A DNA stretch of 64,000 nt from Dehalococcoidia bacterium (GTDB lineage Bacteria > Chloroflexota > Dehalococcoidia > Lucifugimonadales > VXLM01), in NCBI GenBank assembly GCA_009841605.1, contig VXLM01000023.1, positions 1 through 64,000 on the forward strand. Direction: 5' to 3'. The notes under the pieces were generated by a model that was not told the DNA's origin, did not search any database, and was given only the letters and a program-made list of their open reading frames with translations. Positions 15,678 through 25,300 of this stretch are shown here, piece by piece; the first letter of the stretch is position 1, and each line of letters opens with the position of its first letter. The position numbers were made by a program, and so were the translations under genes.

Positions 15678-16859
15678 CTACCCCGCCCCCTCGAACGCCG
15701 CCCGGAATCCCGGCAGAGACCCTTCCAGCGTGGCGTCGCTGACGCAGTACGATATGCGGAAATGCCCCGGGCCTCCAAATCCACTTCCGGGCACGACCAG
15801 AACGCGGTTCTCCCTCAGCATGTCGGTGAACTTCACGTCATCGTCGATGGGAGCCTTCGGGAACATGTAGAACGCCCCCTGCGGCTTGACCACCTGGTAC
15901 CCGATATCCGTAAGCGCCCCGTACATGAAATCGCGCTGGGCCTCGTACGTCCCCACGTCCACCGTCACGGACTGCACGTTCTTCACGATGTGCTGCATCA
16001 GCGCAGGCGCGTTGACGAAGCCAAGCGTGCGGTTGCAGAAGGTGAGCCCGTCTACCAGCTCCTCCTTGTCGGAGTACTCCGGGTGCACGGCAATGAACCC
16101 GATGCGCTCGCCGGGAAGGGCGAGGTCCTTGGAGTGCGACGTGGCCACGACGCTGCGAGGGTGGTGCTTGAAGATGTGGGGATACTCGAGGCCGTCGAAG
16201 AGTATCTTGCGGTACGGCTCGTCGCTGACGAGAAACACCTCCGTTCCCAGTTCGGCTTCCCGTTTACGGATGACGCGGCCCATCTCCGCGATCACGTCCC
16301 GCCCATACACCACGCCGGTCGGATTGTTCGGCGAGCTTGTCAGGACGATCCGTGTCCTCGGCCCGATGGCGTCCGCCAGAGCATCGAGGTCGGGAAGGAA
16401 GTTCTCATCCGCCGGCACCACCTTGCACGTGGCCCCGTGGTTGTCGGCGTAGAAGAAATACTCGACGAAGTACGGCGCGAAGATGACCACCTCGTCTCCC
16501 GGATCGAGGAGCGTGCGCATGACCACGTTGAGCGCCCCTCCGGCTCCTACAGTCATGAGGACGTCATCGGCAGTGAAGGGCAGGGCGGTCTCGCAGGTCA
16601 GCTCGTCGGCGATGGCGGCGCGGGTCTCCACATGCCCGGCGTTGGGCATGTAGCGGTGCAGGCCCGGTGGAGGATCGTTCGCAATGCGGCGAAGCTCGTC
16701 GTAGAATTCCGGCGGTGGCTGCATGATCGGGTTGCCGAGCGACAGGTCGAAGACGTTCTCCTCTCCGTACTGCTGCTTGAGGGCGATACCCTCCTCGAAC
16801 ATCCGCCGGATCCACGAGCCTTGCTCCATGAACTGCTTGATCTTGTTCGACACCGCCAT
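15678..16859 (-). CDS. Class I/II PLP-dependent aminotransferase
   Basis: This 393-residue fold-type I aminotransferase has LSLGNP near the N-terminus, SSPNNPTGVVY for cofactor binding, LVSDEPYRKILF, and the Schiff-base lysine in SHSKDLALPGERIG, then the C-terminal Arg in GPGHFRISYC. It belongs to the AspC/AlaT branch. The exact amino acid is not decided: aspartate, alanine or an aromatic residue are all possible. The opening MAVSNKIKQFMEQGSWIRRMFEEG, with a long N-terminal helix, is typical of a clade annotated simply as 'pyridoxal phosphate-dependent aminotransferase'. It is transcribed toward thrC. Confidence 0.85.
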   Translation of the reverse strand: MAVSNKIKQFMEQGSWIRRMFEEGIALKQQYGEENVFDLSLGNPIMQPPPEFYDELRRIANDPPPGLHRYMPNAGHVETRAAIADELTCETALPFTADDVLMTVGAGGALNVVMRTLLDPGDEVVIFAPYFVEYFFYADNHGATCKVVPADENFLPDLDALADAIGPRTRIVLTSSPNNPTGVVYGRDVIAEMGRVIRKREAELGTEVFLVSDEPYRKILFDGLEYPHIFKHHPRSVVATSHSKDLALPGERIGFIAVHPEYSDKEELVDGLTFCNRTLGFVNAPALMQHIVKNVQSVTVDVGTYEAQRDFMYGALTDIGYQVVKPQGAFYMFPKAPIDDDVKFTDMLRENRVLVVPGSGFGGPGHFRISYCVSDATLEGSLPGFRAAFEGAG

Positions 16860-16924
16860 GGCCGCCGCCTCCCTCTGTTTGGCTGGTGAGCGAATGTATC
16901 AACGGGGAGAGGAGATGGCAAGGC

Positions 16925-16956
16925 TACCGTCATTCCCGCGTACGCGGGAATCCACA
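16925..16956. repeat. REP-like palindrome, copy 2 of 3
   Basis: ATTCCCGC and GCGGGAAT flank GTAC, followed by CCACAG. It lies between the aminotransferase and cysteine desulfurase genes and is related to the copies at 10814 and 41614. Confidence 0.7.
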
Positions 16957-16993
16957 GGCGGAGGGAACCCGACTGATACGGCGTTGTCCTGCG

Positions 16994-17002
16994 TGCTACA
17001 AT
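16994..17002 (+). promoter_or_regulatory. Putative extended -10 element before the cysteine desulfurase gene
   Basis: TGCTACAAT would start transcription near 17009. That is downstream of an in-frame ATG at 17001 and supports the later ATG at 17022 as the true start. Confidence 0.45.
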
Positions 17003-17021
17003 GTTTGGCACCGGTGAGCAC

Positions 17022-18218
17022 ATGGAAACCACCTCAAAAACCATCTATATGGATCACGCTGCAACGACCCCGGTTCGACCCGAGGTGTTGGAGGCGATGC
17101 TGCCCTATTTCGGCGTCAGCTTCGGCAATCCCTCCGGCATCTACACGCTTGCTCAGGAGAGCCGGAAGGCCGTAGACGACGCCCGCGAAACGGTCGGACA
17201 GGTGCTCGGCGCTCGCATGAGCGAGGTTGTCTTCACGAGCGGCGGCACGGAGGCGGACAACGCTGCCATCAGGGGCGCGGCTCTCGCTCTCAAGAGCACC
17301 GGCAGCCACGTCATCACCACGAGCATCGAGCATCACGCCGTGCTCCACACGTGTCATTCCCTTGAGCAGTCCGGGTTTGACGTCACATACTTGGAGGTCG
17401 ACTCCGACGGTCTGGTCGATCCCGAGGACGTTGGCCGCGCGATCACCGATGAGACCGTGCTCGTGAGCGTGATGTACGCCAACAACGAGATCGGCACCGT
17501 GGAGCCGATTGCCGATATAGCCTCGGTCGTCAAATCCGAAGCTCGTCGGCGCGGACGTTCAATCGTCATGCACACCGACGCAGTGCAGGGCGCCGGATAC
17601 CTCGACATCAACGCCCGGACGCTGGGAGTAGACTTGCTCAGCCTCTCGTCCCACAAGTTCCGGGGCCCCAAGGGCGTAGGCGTCCTCTACGTCCGTCGCG
17701 GGACGCCATTGGAGGCCCAGCAGACGGGTGGGGGACAGGAGCGACAGCGGCGTTCTGGCACCGAGAACGTGCCCGGCATCGTAGGAGCCAGCGTCGCCCT
17801 GAGCATGGCCGAGTCGGAGCGCGATGAGGCCGTGGCCCACACCGGCCGCCTGCGCGACCGCATCGTCCAGTCGATCTTCGAGCGTGTGGACGGAGTGCGG
17901 CTCAACGGGCACCGCACGCAACGCCTGCCCAACAACGCCAACCTGTCGTTCGACCACATCGAGGGTGAGCCGGTACTGCTGGGACTCGACCTGTCCGGCA
18001 TCAGCGCATCGAGCGGCAGCGCGTGCTCTTCTGCCTCGCTCGAACCGTCTCACGTGCTCACCGCTATCGGCCTGACTGCAGAGCAGGCGCAGGGAAGTCT
18101 CCGCCTCACGCTCGGCCTGGACAACACCGACGAGGAGGTCGACTACCTGCTCGACGTGCTCCCGGGACTCGTCCACAAGCTGCGTGGTATGCCGTCACTC
18201 TCGGCGGTCGGAGGCTAA
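17022..18218 (+). CDS. Cysteine desulfurase (IscS/NifS family)
   Basis: The enzyme takes sulfur from L-cysteine as a persulfide for Fe-S clusters and tRNA thiolation. The 398-residue product opens [14 protein letters not shown] and has [21 protein letters not shown] and HTDAVQGAG. The PLP lysine is Lys212 in [10 protein letters not shown] and the catalytic cysteine is Cys335 in [17 protein letters not shown], on the long mobile loop of the IscS/NifS type. No iscU, iscR or tRNA thiolase is adjacent. Because tRNA-Sec lies 500 bp downstream it could also serve selenium metabolism, but the motif gives no sign of a selenocysteine lyase. Thioredoxin follows on the same strand after 112 bp. Confidence 0.93.
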   Translation: METTSKTIYMDHAATTPVRPEVLEAMLPYFGVSFGNPSGIYTLAQESRKAVDDARETVGQVLGARMSEVVFTSGGTEADNAAIRGAALALKSTGSHVITTSIEHHAVLHTCHSLEQSGFDVTYLEVDSDGLVDPEDVGRAITDETVLVSVMYANNEIGTVEPIADIASVVKSEARRRGRSIVMHTDAVQGAGYLDINARTLGVDLLSLSSHKFRGPKGVGVLYVRRGTPLEAQQTGGGQERQRRSGTENVPGIVGASVALSMAESERDEAVAHTGRLRDRIVQSIFERVDGVRLNGHRTQRLPNNANLSFDHIEGEPVLLGLDLSGISASSGSACSSASLEPSHVLTAIGLTAEQAQGSLRLTLGLDNTDEEVDYLLDVLPGLVHKLRGMPSLSAVGG

Positions 18219-18330
18219 ACCGCTTCAGCAATCGACGCATCTAATTCATAGAGGCGTGGCGAAGGAGAAAACCAGCCTGCGAAGCAGGGCATTCGTCCCG
18301 CCGAACAATCACATTTGAACCGGAGGAATC

Positions 18331-18657
18331 ATGGCACATCCATTGGAAGTAACCGACGCGACATTCGAAGACGAGGTCCTCAACTCCGACATCCCCGTCC
18401 TGGTGGACTTCTGGGCAGAGTGGTGCGGCCCCTGCAAGATGATCGCGCCCATCGTCAACGACATCTCCGATGAGTACGAAGGCAGAATGAAGGTCACCAA
18501 GCTCGACGTGGACGCGAACCCGCAGGCGGCACTGAAGTACGGTGTGCGCGGAATTCCCACCCTGCTAATCTTCAAGGGCGGCAGCCCCGTAGACCAGATC
18601 GTCGGCGCGGTCCCCAGGGGCAAGCTCAAGGGCGCTGTCGATGCTGCTCTAAGCTAA
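18331..18657 (+). CDS. trxA: Thioredoxin
   Basis: This is a 108-residue classical thioredoxin with the active site WCGPCK (Cys32 and Cys35), the cis-Pro loop [11 protein letters not shown] and the conserved Asp in VDFWAEW. It reduces disulfides in the cytoplasm and is a likely electron donor to the CysH reductase encoded further along. The ATG follows GGAGGAATC, a strong ribosome binding site. It lies just downstream of the cysteine desulfurase gene and is followed by a hairpin. Confidence 0.97.
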   Translation: MAHPLEVTDATFEDEVLNSDIPVLVDFWAEWCGPCKMIAPIVNDISDEYEGRMKVTKLDVDANPQAALKYGVRGIPTLLIFKGGSPVDQIVGAVPRGKLKGAVDAALS

Positions 18658-18670
18658 CTTACACAAAAAA

Positions 18671-18706
18671 GACGGGCAGGGGGCGAATTCAACTCCCGCC
18701 TGCCCG
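18671..18706. terminator. Hairpin after thioredoxin gene
   Basis: CGGGCAGG and its complement CCTGCCCG close a GC-rich hairpin. An A-tract precedes it but no U-tract follows on the plus strand, so it may stop transcription from the minus strand better than from the thioredoxin gene. Confidence 0.45.
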
Positions 18707-18732
18707 CATCCTCACACCTTGCTCAACCTCGC

Positions 18733-18830
18733 GGGAGTGGATGGGCTCCGGTGGGCCCTGCGGTCTTCAAAATCGTTGGTCCCGGTGCTTCCACCGGGAC
18801 GGTGGGTTCGACTCCCTCGCACTCCCGCCA
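18733..18830 (+). tRNA. selC: tRNA-Sec (anticodon UCA)
   Basis: The 98-nt gene has the marks of selenocysteine tRNA. The D-stem is 6 bp (GGGCTC/GGGCCC) with a 4-nt loop. The anticodon loop is CTTCAAA with TCA at 18767-18769, and a 9-bp variable arm GTCCCGGTG/CACCGGGAC follows. The T-loop is TTCGACT and the gene ends with G and an encoded CCA. The acceptor stem GGGAGTG/CACTCCC pairs for 7 bp; the expected eighth pair is G-G and the T-stem has one T-T mismatch. It reads UGA as selenocysteine. selA, selB and selD are not in the window. Confidence 0.95.
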
Positions 18831-19102
18831 CTATCTTCGTATGTAGCCTCACCAGCATCCGTCCTCCCAGCGTAAGTCTGGGGCACTGAAGGCTCCTGCT
18901 AACTGCTGCTACGCCACCAACTCAATAGTTCCTCTCTGCGTTCTCTGCGGTGAATCCAAAGCCCTCCACCACCAGCGCCACGTGGAGTATCGACTAGACC
19001 TTTTCATAGAATTCCGCTAGAATCCCCGTTCGATTGGGTATCGTTCGTGCGAAATTCGTGGTAATGTGACTTATTAAGCACCCATACATGGGAGGGTTAA
19101 CG
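18831..19102. other. Intergenic region after tRNA-Sec
   Basis: This 272-bp gap contains one dispersed repeat (18931-18957, ending CTCTGCGGTGAATC) that recurs at 33241-33265. Otherwise no gene or hairpin was seen. Confidence 0.5.
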
Positions 19103-20260
19103 ATGGGAAGCAACGGAAACGGCCACGCGAAATCAACCCACGAAGACCCGGTTCTCGTAGTCGTCCAGCTCAGCGGCGGCAACGACTTTATGAATACGGT
19201 GGTGCCGTACTCGGATCCCCACTACTACGACCACCGTGCCACCCTCGGAGTCCACGAAGACGATCTCATCCCCATAGATGAGGATCTCGCGTTCCACGCA
19301 CCCGCCGCTCCGCTGAAGGAGTTCTGGGACGATGGCAAGCTCGCGATAGTGCAGGGCGTCGGGTACCCCAATTCCAGCCGCTCGCACTTCCGCAGCATGT
19401 ACATCTGGCACACCTGCGAGCCCGAAAAGATATCGACCGAGGGCTGGCTGGGCATGACGACAGGCCAGATCGACCCCGACACGGAGAACGTCCTCACCGC
19501 CGTCAACTTCGGCAGGGGACTCCCGCAGGCGCTCGTCTCCAAGGGCGTGCCGGTCACTTCCGTCGGCAACCTCGACAACTACGGCCTGATGACCGGCCTC
19601 GACGACGAGGACGACCGCAACGAGACCCTTGAACGCTTCAAGGAGATGTATGCTCCCGCCATCGGCACGGGAGCCGTGATGGACTACCTGTCCGAGACCG
19701 GCCTCGGCGTCCTGGACGGCGCGCACGTGCTGAAGAAGGTGCCGGGCATGTACAAGTCGGAGGTCGAGTACGGCGGCAACGAGATCGCCCGCGGCCTGAA
19801 GGACGTCGCCCGTGTGCATCTCGCCGACGTTGGCACCCGCATCTTCTACACCAACCACAATAACTACGACACCCACTCGAACCAGGCGCCCACGCACACC
19901 ACGCTGCTCGGCGACCTCTCACGCGCGATCATGGACTTCTTCCAGGACCTCGAGGACCACGGCAAGGCCGACAACGTGTCCATGCTCGTCTTCACCGAGT
20001 TCGGGCGGAGGGTAGCCGACAACGGCAGTGGCACTGACCACGGCGCGGGCGGAGGCGCGTTCCTGATCGGGAACAACGTCAAAGGCGGCCTCTACGCCGA
20101 GTACCCGTCGCTCGACCCGTCCGAGCTAATCGAGGGCGAGGACATGCAGCATACCTACGACTACCGTGGGATGTACGCCACGATCCTCGAGCAGTGGATG
20201 GACGTGGACTCCAAGCCCATCGTAGGCGGCGCCTACGAGCAGATACCGGTATTCGCCTAA
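19103..20260 (+). CDS. DUF1501 protein
   Basis: This 385-residue protein belongs to the DUF1501 group, an alkaline phosphatase/sulfatase-like fold often found as secreted proteins. Visible are VVVQLSGGNDFMNTVVPY near the start, GVGYPNSSRSHFRSMYIWHT, HNNYDTHSNQ, VFTEFGRRVADN and GTDHGAGGGAFLIG, the family order. Such proteins usually carry a Tat signal, but none is visible here, so this one may stay in the cytoplasm. ATG 19103 follows GGAGGG six bases upstream; an ATG at 19088 would put that site inside the coding region. The substrate is unknown. A DUF1800 partner, usual for this family, is absent. Confidence 0.8.
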   Translation: MGSNGNGHAKSTHEDPVLVVVQLSGGNDFMNTVVPYSDPHYYDHRATLGVHEDDLIPIDEDLAFHAPAAPLKEFWDDGKLAIVQGVGYPNSSRSHFRSMYIWHTCEPEKISTEGWLGMTTGQIDPDTENVLTAVNFGRGLPQALVSKGVPVTSVGNLDNYGLMTGLDDEDDRNETLERFKEMYAPAIGTGAVMDYLSETGLGVLDGAHVLKKVPGMYKSEVEYGGNEIARGLKDVARVHLADVGTRIFYTNHNNYDTHSNQAPTHTTLLGDLSRAIMDFFQDLEDHGKADNVSMLVFTEFGRRVADNGSGTDHGAGGGAFLIGNNVKGGLYAEYPSLDPSELIEGEDMQHTYDYRGMYATILEQWMDVDSKPIVGGAYEQIPVFA

Positions 20261-20277
20261 TAGGGTGTCCGAAAAGC

Positions 20278-20347
20278 CCGTTCACCCTGTGAGCCTGTCG
20301 AAGGGTTGAGGCGCTGTTCATGGTTCGACAAGCTCACCACGAATGGG
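20278..20347. repeat. Dispersed CCCTGAGC/GTCGAAGGG repeat, long form
   Basis: The 70-bp copy reads GTTCACCCTGTGAGCCTGTC, then AAGGG, and closes with TTCGACAAGCTCACCACGAA, so its halves pair. Shorter members are at 26377-26403, 31931-31960 and 40315-40344, and an interrupted copy is at 33107-33349. Confidence 0.75.
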
Positions 20348-20391
20348 ATTCAGAGAGCCATCAGACCGCCATCTAAGCCTAAACCAGTCGC

Positions 20392-20973
20392 CTAGGACGG
20401 TTGGGAGTCCCGTTCGGTTGCCACTTGCCTTTGACTCTTCTGCACGTTGAAGAGCCTATCCGCCTCGTACGGGTTGACGTCAGGGTCCCAGATGTTGTGC
20501 TCCTCGAAGTAGACGAGCGGCGGGTACCAGAGGTTCCACGTTAGCGGCCACTCCTGCGCGATCGTGACGTACTTCGGGTGCTTCTCCGGGTCGGGCACCA
20601 ACATCAGGATGATGGTTAGCGCCAACGAGAGCGCCATTCCCGGAAGCAGCAATATTGGGCGCGTCCAAGCCTGTCTTAACCAGAGCCAGCTGCTCCCGAC
20701 GAGCAGCCCCCAGAAGGGTATCCATAGTGCGGACAGCAGCATGAAGAAGAGGAGACCGAACACATAGAAGAACCCAATCACCGTGCCCATGTAAAAGGCC
20801 ACCTTGAAAATCGATCTGCCGAGGTAGTCAACCGGCCTCAGAACGAAAATCAACAGCGAGGAGAGGTAGTAGACGATGAAGCGGGCGATTTGAGTGAAGA
20901 TATCGCCGGGGGCGTTCCTACGGGCGAAGGCCACCCGCGTCCGCATGTCAGGCACTTTCCACAGCCACGTCAT
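20392..20973 (-). CDS. Membrane protein of unknown function
   Basis: The 193-residue product has about four hydrophobic segments: FIVYYLSSLLIFVL, VAFYMGTVIGFFYVFGLLFF, SALWIPFWGLLVGSSWLW and LLLPGMALSLALTIILMLV. A soluble tail containing WDPDVNPYEADRLF follows. I recognise no family. The start at 20973 (MTWLWKVP) follows AGGGAG at wide spacing; a longer form from 21042 is possible. It lies downstream of the MFS gene on the same strand with a gap of about 130 bp. The polar tail could be a binding face, but nothing identifies a partner. Confidence 0.55.
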   Translation of the reverse strand: MTWLWKVPDMRTRVAFARRNAPGDIFTQIARFIVYYLSSLLIFVLRPVDYLGRSIFKVAFYMGTVIGFFYVFGLLFFMLLSALWIPFWGLLVGSSWLWLRQAWTRPILLLPGMALSLALTIILMLVPDPEKHPKYVTIAQEWPLTWNLWYPPLVYFEEHNIWDPDVNPYEADRLFNVQKSQRQVATERDSQPS

Positions 20974-21106
20974 GTCCGCTTGAACTCCCTGGACAGGTAT
21001 CCTTCCCCAAGGTTGGGGCGTTCGAATGTCCACCAAAACCATCGTATCACAGGCGCCCTTCGGACGAGCGAATGAGCGCAATTGGCTGTGGCGATGCGCT
21101 GGGTGA

Positions 21107-22318
21107 TTACTTGATGGAGGCGTCGCCTGCCGCGACTGCCAGCGAATCGTCTCGTCGGAGTCCCGCCCTCCAAACGAGATAGATTCCGAAACCGACGCCT
21201 ATCAGCATAACTCCCATAGAGGCTAGGGTGACCTCCAAGCCGAAGCGGTGGATGAGAAGTCCTCCAAGAATGGGCCCAGCCACCTTCGCCGAGTTCTTCA
21301 TTGCCCCAACGAAGCCCATGCAGGCTCCAAGGTCGTGCTCGCTGACGGCTGTTGCAACGGACGCCAACGCCGAGGGAAATACGAGGGCCTGCGCTGAGCC
21401 GATGAGCACCGCCGATAGCACGAGAGCGCTGGTGTCATGACCGAACGAAAGGGTGAGCAGACCGGCTGACATCGCAGCCATGCCGAGCGCCACGGTTGGC
21501 ATGTGACCAAGTCTGTCGCCGAGGCGTCCTCCCAGCGGCGCGAGAACGAGATGCGTCCCTTCCTGCAGCGCGAAGTAAGCGCCAACTACCGCAACGTTCA
21601 CGCCCTGTGAGAGGGCGTAGACCGGCAGAAAGGTCTTGACCGCGTATTCTGCAATGAGCACCTGCGCGCTCATTCCTCCTGCCAGCCAGACGCCGGATGA
21701 GCGGCTGGCTACGGATATAGCCCGCCTCGCCTGCGTAACGAATGACGGCCTATGCAATTGAGGCGCGGACTTGGTCTCCGGCAGCAGGGCTATGGGAACG
21801 AACGCGAGGCTGCTCAGAAGGCCAACCACCGTGAATACGTGTACGGGGTCCATTCTCAAGAGGAGGACTCCCGCCGCCGCGGGGCCTACGACGTACCCCG
21901 CGTTCCTTGCCATGGAGAACCAGCCGAGTCTCTCAGCCCGGTTGGAACTCGACAGCTCAACCACGTAGGCAAGGGTCACCGGCCCATAGATCGCGGTCGC
22001 AAGCCCATGGATGATTCGCACGAGTACGAGCTGGTCGGGCGAGTCGACGAACCCGTAGACGAAGGGCATTCCCGCGAACACCGCTGTACCGGTGAGCAGC
22101 CAGATGCGTCGCCCCGTCCGGTCGGAGAGGATCCCCACGAACGGCTTGAGCACCATGCCGGTAAGGGTCGAAACGGCAACGATGAAGCCGAGCAGCACGT
22201 CCCCCGCGCCCAGACTGGCAGCAAATAGAGGCAGCAGCGGCGTCTTGCCCATCTGGTACGCCGAGCGCACCAGGAAGTCTGCGGACGTTACTCCCAGAAA
22301 TCCCCGTGAGCGGATCAC
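21107..22318 (-). CDS. MFS transporter
   Basis: This 403-residue protein has the 12-segment pattern of the major facilitator superfamily. Loop 2-3 carries the family motif in modified form, GILSDRTGRR (about residues 61-70), and a partial repeat, GGRLGDRLGHM, lies near residue 260. It is of the drug/H+ antiporter-like branch and the substrate is unknown. It starts with GTG 3 bp after the Asp-box protein gene, so the two are surely cotranscribed. The second protein is a large propeller with no transport role, so the pairing gives no clue to the cargo. Confidence 0.85.
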   Translation of the reverse strand: MIRSRGFLGVTSADFLVRSAYQMGKTPLLPLFAASLGAGDVLLGFIVAVSTLTGMVLKPFVGILSDRTGRRIWLLTGTAVFAGMPFVYGFVDSPDQLVLVRIIHGLATAIYGPVTLAYVVELSSSNRAERLGWFSMARNAGYVVGPAAAGVLLLRMDPVHVFTVVGLLSSLAFVPIALLPETKSAPQLHRPSFVTQARRAISVASRSSGVWLAGGMSAQVLIAEYAVKTFLPVYALSQGVNVAVVGAYFALQEGTHLVLAPLGGRLGDRLGHMPTVALGMAAMSAGLLTLSFGHDTSALVLSAVLIGSAQALVFPSALASVATAVSEHDLGACMGFVGAMKNSAKVAGPILGGLLIHRFGLEVTLASMGVMLIGVGFGIYLVWRAGLRRDDSLAVAAGDASIK

Positions 22319-22321
22319 GCC

Positions 22322-25300
22322 CTACGCCTTCGCGATGATCGCCGGGACTTCGAGCTCATGCAGTGTGTCCACGAATCGCTGCAGGTCCTCGTTCTCAAAC
22401 TCTTCGAGACGCTCCAACGCGCCATCCGCCTTTTCGGATAGTACGCCGAAAACGTCGTGCTGCTGCATGGTCGGGGCCGCGTCCGCCGAGGAGACCGCCG
22501 CCATGAGCTCCTTGAGCTTGAATCCCACACCCGCGGGCAGTCTGATGCGGTCGAGTCCCTCCTCTTCTGGCGCCTTCGTTTGGATCAAGGCCAGTTCGAT
22601 GGAGCCGAGCGAATCGTTCAGGCCCTCGACTGCGTCCGCGAGGACATCGCTCTTTCCTGCCGCGTCCGCTCGATCCGCCCACTCTGCGACCTGTCCCCGT
22701 ATACTCCTGATGCGGTTGATGGCGTCGTGCACCTCGCCCGTCTTGTCCCGCACTCGAAGCATGAGGTCGAGCTGACCTTGGAATTCCTCGCCGGACGTGG
22801 ACACGCGCGGGTCCTGCCCTACAGTAACTTCCTGGCTATTGGTCTGTCCTCCCACCGTGAGGGTAACCGTGTACGTCCCGGGAACCACCAATGGCCCTTC
22901 CGCCGCCTCGGACTTCGGAGCAGTCGCAACTCTTGACGACTGGTCGTAGCGCAAGTCCCAGATATACCGGTTCATGCCCTTGTCGACCGGAAGGAACGGG
23001 CCGGCGGGCTTCTCCGAGTCGGACAGGTCGTCGTAATCGCAAGGCTTGGGCCGAACGGTGCGCATCACCTTCCCGTCGCCATCCGAGATGGTCAAGACTG
23101 CCTCGCTCGCATCCGCATCCCCAAGGTTGTAGTGGAAGATCGCGCCCGTCGGCGGATTGTTTCCGGCGTCGATGAAGGTGGCGTGCGACTGCTCGTTCTC
23201 ATCCTTTTGTTCAGTCCACGTCGCCGCGGAGCCCAGCCGCAGCATGTACTTCTTCCCGTCTCCCGATGAGCGCCCCGATGTCATTTGATACGCGCTTCGC
23301 ACCACGCTCGCGGGCTTGAAGAGCTGGATGCCGTTGGTATCTGAGGCGTCTGCGACCTGCCTGAGTTGCTTCAAGTCGTCCAGAATCCAGAATGAGCGAC
23401 CGTGCGTCGCTACGGCGAGTTCGTTGCTGTCGTTCCTGATCTTCATGTCATGCACGGCAACCACGGGCAGGTTGCCCTGCAGCGACTGCCATGACTCCCC
23501 GTCGTCGAACGACACGTGAATGCCGAGCTCGGTCCCCGCATAGAGCAAGCCTTCCCGCTCAGTGTCCGCCCGGATCACCCACGTGTACTCGTGCTCCGGG
23601 ATTCCGTCGGTGATGCACTGCCACGTCTTGCCGTAGTCCTTCGTCTTGTACAGCAGGGGAGTGTTGTCTGCGAGACGGTAGCGGTGCGCGGCAACGTATG
23701 CGGCTGCCGGATCGTGCGGCGAAAGCTCTATGATTGCGATGGTTGACCACTCGGGCAGATCGGGCGGGGTGATGTTGTCCCAGTTCTCCCCTCCATCGCG
23801 GGAGATGTGGACGAGGCCGTCGTCCGAACCCGCCCAGAACACCCCTGCCTCATGGGGTGACTCGACGAACGCGAATATCGTCCCGAAGTTCTCCACGAAG
23901 GTTGTGTCCTTCGTAATCGGCCCGCCGGAGGCCTCCATCTTCGTGCGGTCGTTGCGGGTCAGGTCTGGGCTGATCGCCTCCCAGCTATGCCCTTCGTTCG
24001 TGGAACGGAACACCGTCTCGGCGGCAACGTACAGCGTCCCGGAGTCGTGGGGCGAAAATACTATGGGGTACGTCCACTGGAAGCGGTACTTGTGGTCTTT
24101 CACGCCCTGTCCGTAGACGAACTCCGGCCACACGGAGACGATCTTGCTCTGGCCGGTCTTGTGGTCATAGCGGTGCAGGGCGTCACCGCCGCCCGACGAG
24201 CTGCCGATCGCGCCGGAGAACACAACGTTGGAGTCGTCAGGATGGACCGCGATCTGTCCGCTCTCCGAGCTACCGACGAAGTGGCTGTCGGCATACAGAA
24301 TCGCCCCCTTTTCGAGGTCGCGGCTCGGAGTGCTGATCGCGCTGTTGTCCTGCTGCGTGGCGTAGACCCTGTACGGATACTCATTGTCCGCGTCCATCCG
24401 GTAGAACTGCGCCGTCGGCTGATTGTAGATGGTCGACCACGAGTCCCCGTCGTTGAACGACACGCACGCGCCTCCGTCGTTGCCTTGAATAAGGCGCTTC
24501 GTGTTCGTGGGGTCGATCCACAGATCATGGTTGTCGCCGTGGGGCATCGATACTTCGGTGAACGTACGCCCGCCGTCGGTCGACTTCCAGCACTTGAGGT
24601 TCAGGACCCACACGGTCTCGGAGTCCTGGGGATCGCCGAACACGTGGCAGTAGTACCACGGTCGCTGGATGAGCTTCGGATCGCCCGATACAAGCTCCCA
24701 CGTCTCCCCCAGATCGTCGGAGCGGTAGAGGCCTCGGCCCTCGGCTTCGATGATGGCCCAGACGCGGTCATCCTTGGCGGGGGAGATGGCCACACCCATG
24801 CGCCCCTTGATGCCCCCGGGCAGCCCCTTGTTCCCGGTGATGTCCTCCCACGTGTCGCCGCCGTCGGTCGTGCGATATATCGCGCTGCCGGGCCCGCCGG
24901 ACGAAAAATTCCAGGGCTTGCGTCGGGCTTCCCACAATGCCGCGAACATGATGCGCGGATTGTTCGGGTCCATCGTCAGATCGGCCGCGCCGCTTCTTTC
25001 GTCCCCGAAGAGCACGCGCTCCCACGATTCCCCACAGTCGGTCGAACGGAAGATTCCACGTTCCTGGCTGTCGCCGAAGATATCTCCCAGCGCCGCGACG
25101 TATACCACGTTCGGATTAGTGGGATGTATCCGAATACGAGCGATATGCTTGGTGGCTTCCAGACCTACGTGTGTCCAGCTCCGTCCCCCGTCCGTGGAGC
25201 GGTAGACCCCGTCCCCGGCGGAGACATTCCCTCTCGGGCACGCCTCGCCCATGCCGGCGAATACCACGGCGGGGTCCGACGCCGAGACGGCAATGGCCCC

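Noticed and set aside
15516-16889. Long plus-strand frame (457 codons) opposite the aminotransferase
   Set aside because: It starts inside thrC and covers a clear aminotransferase gene on the other strand; the composition is that of a shadow.
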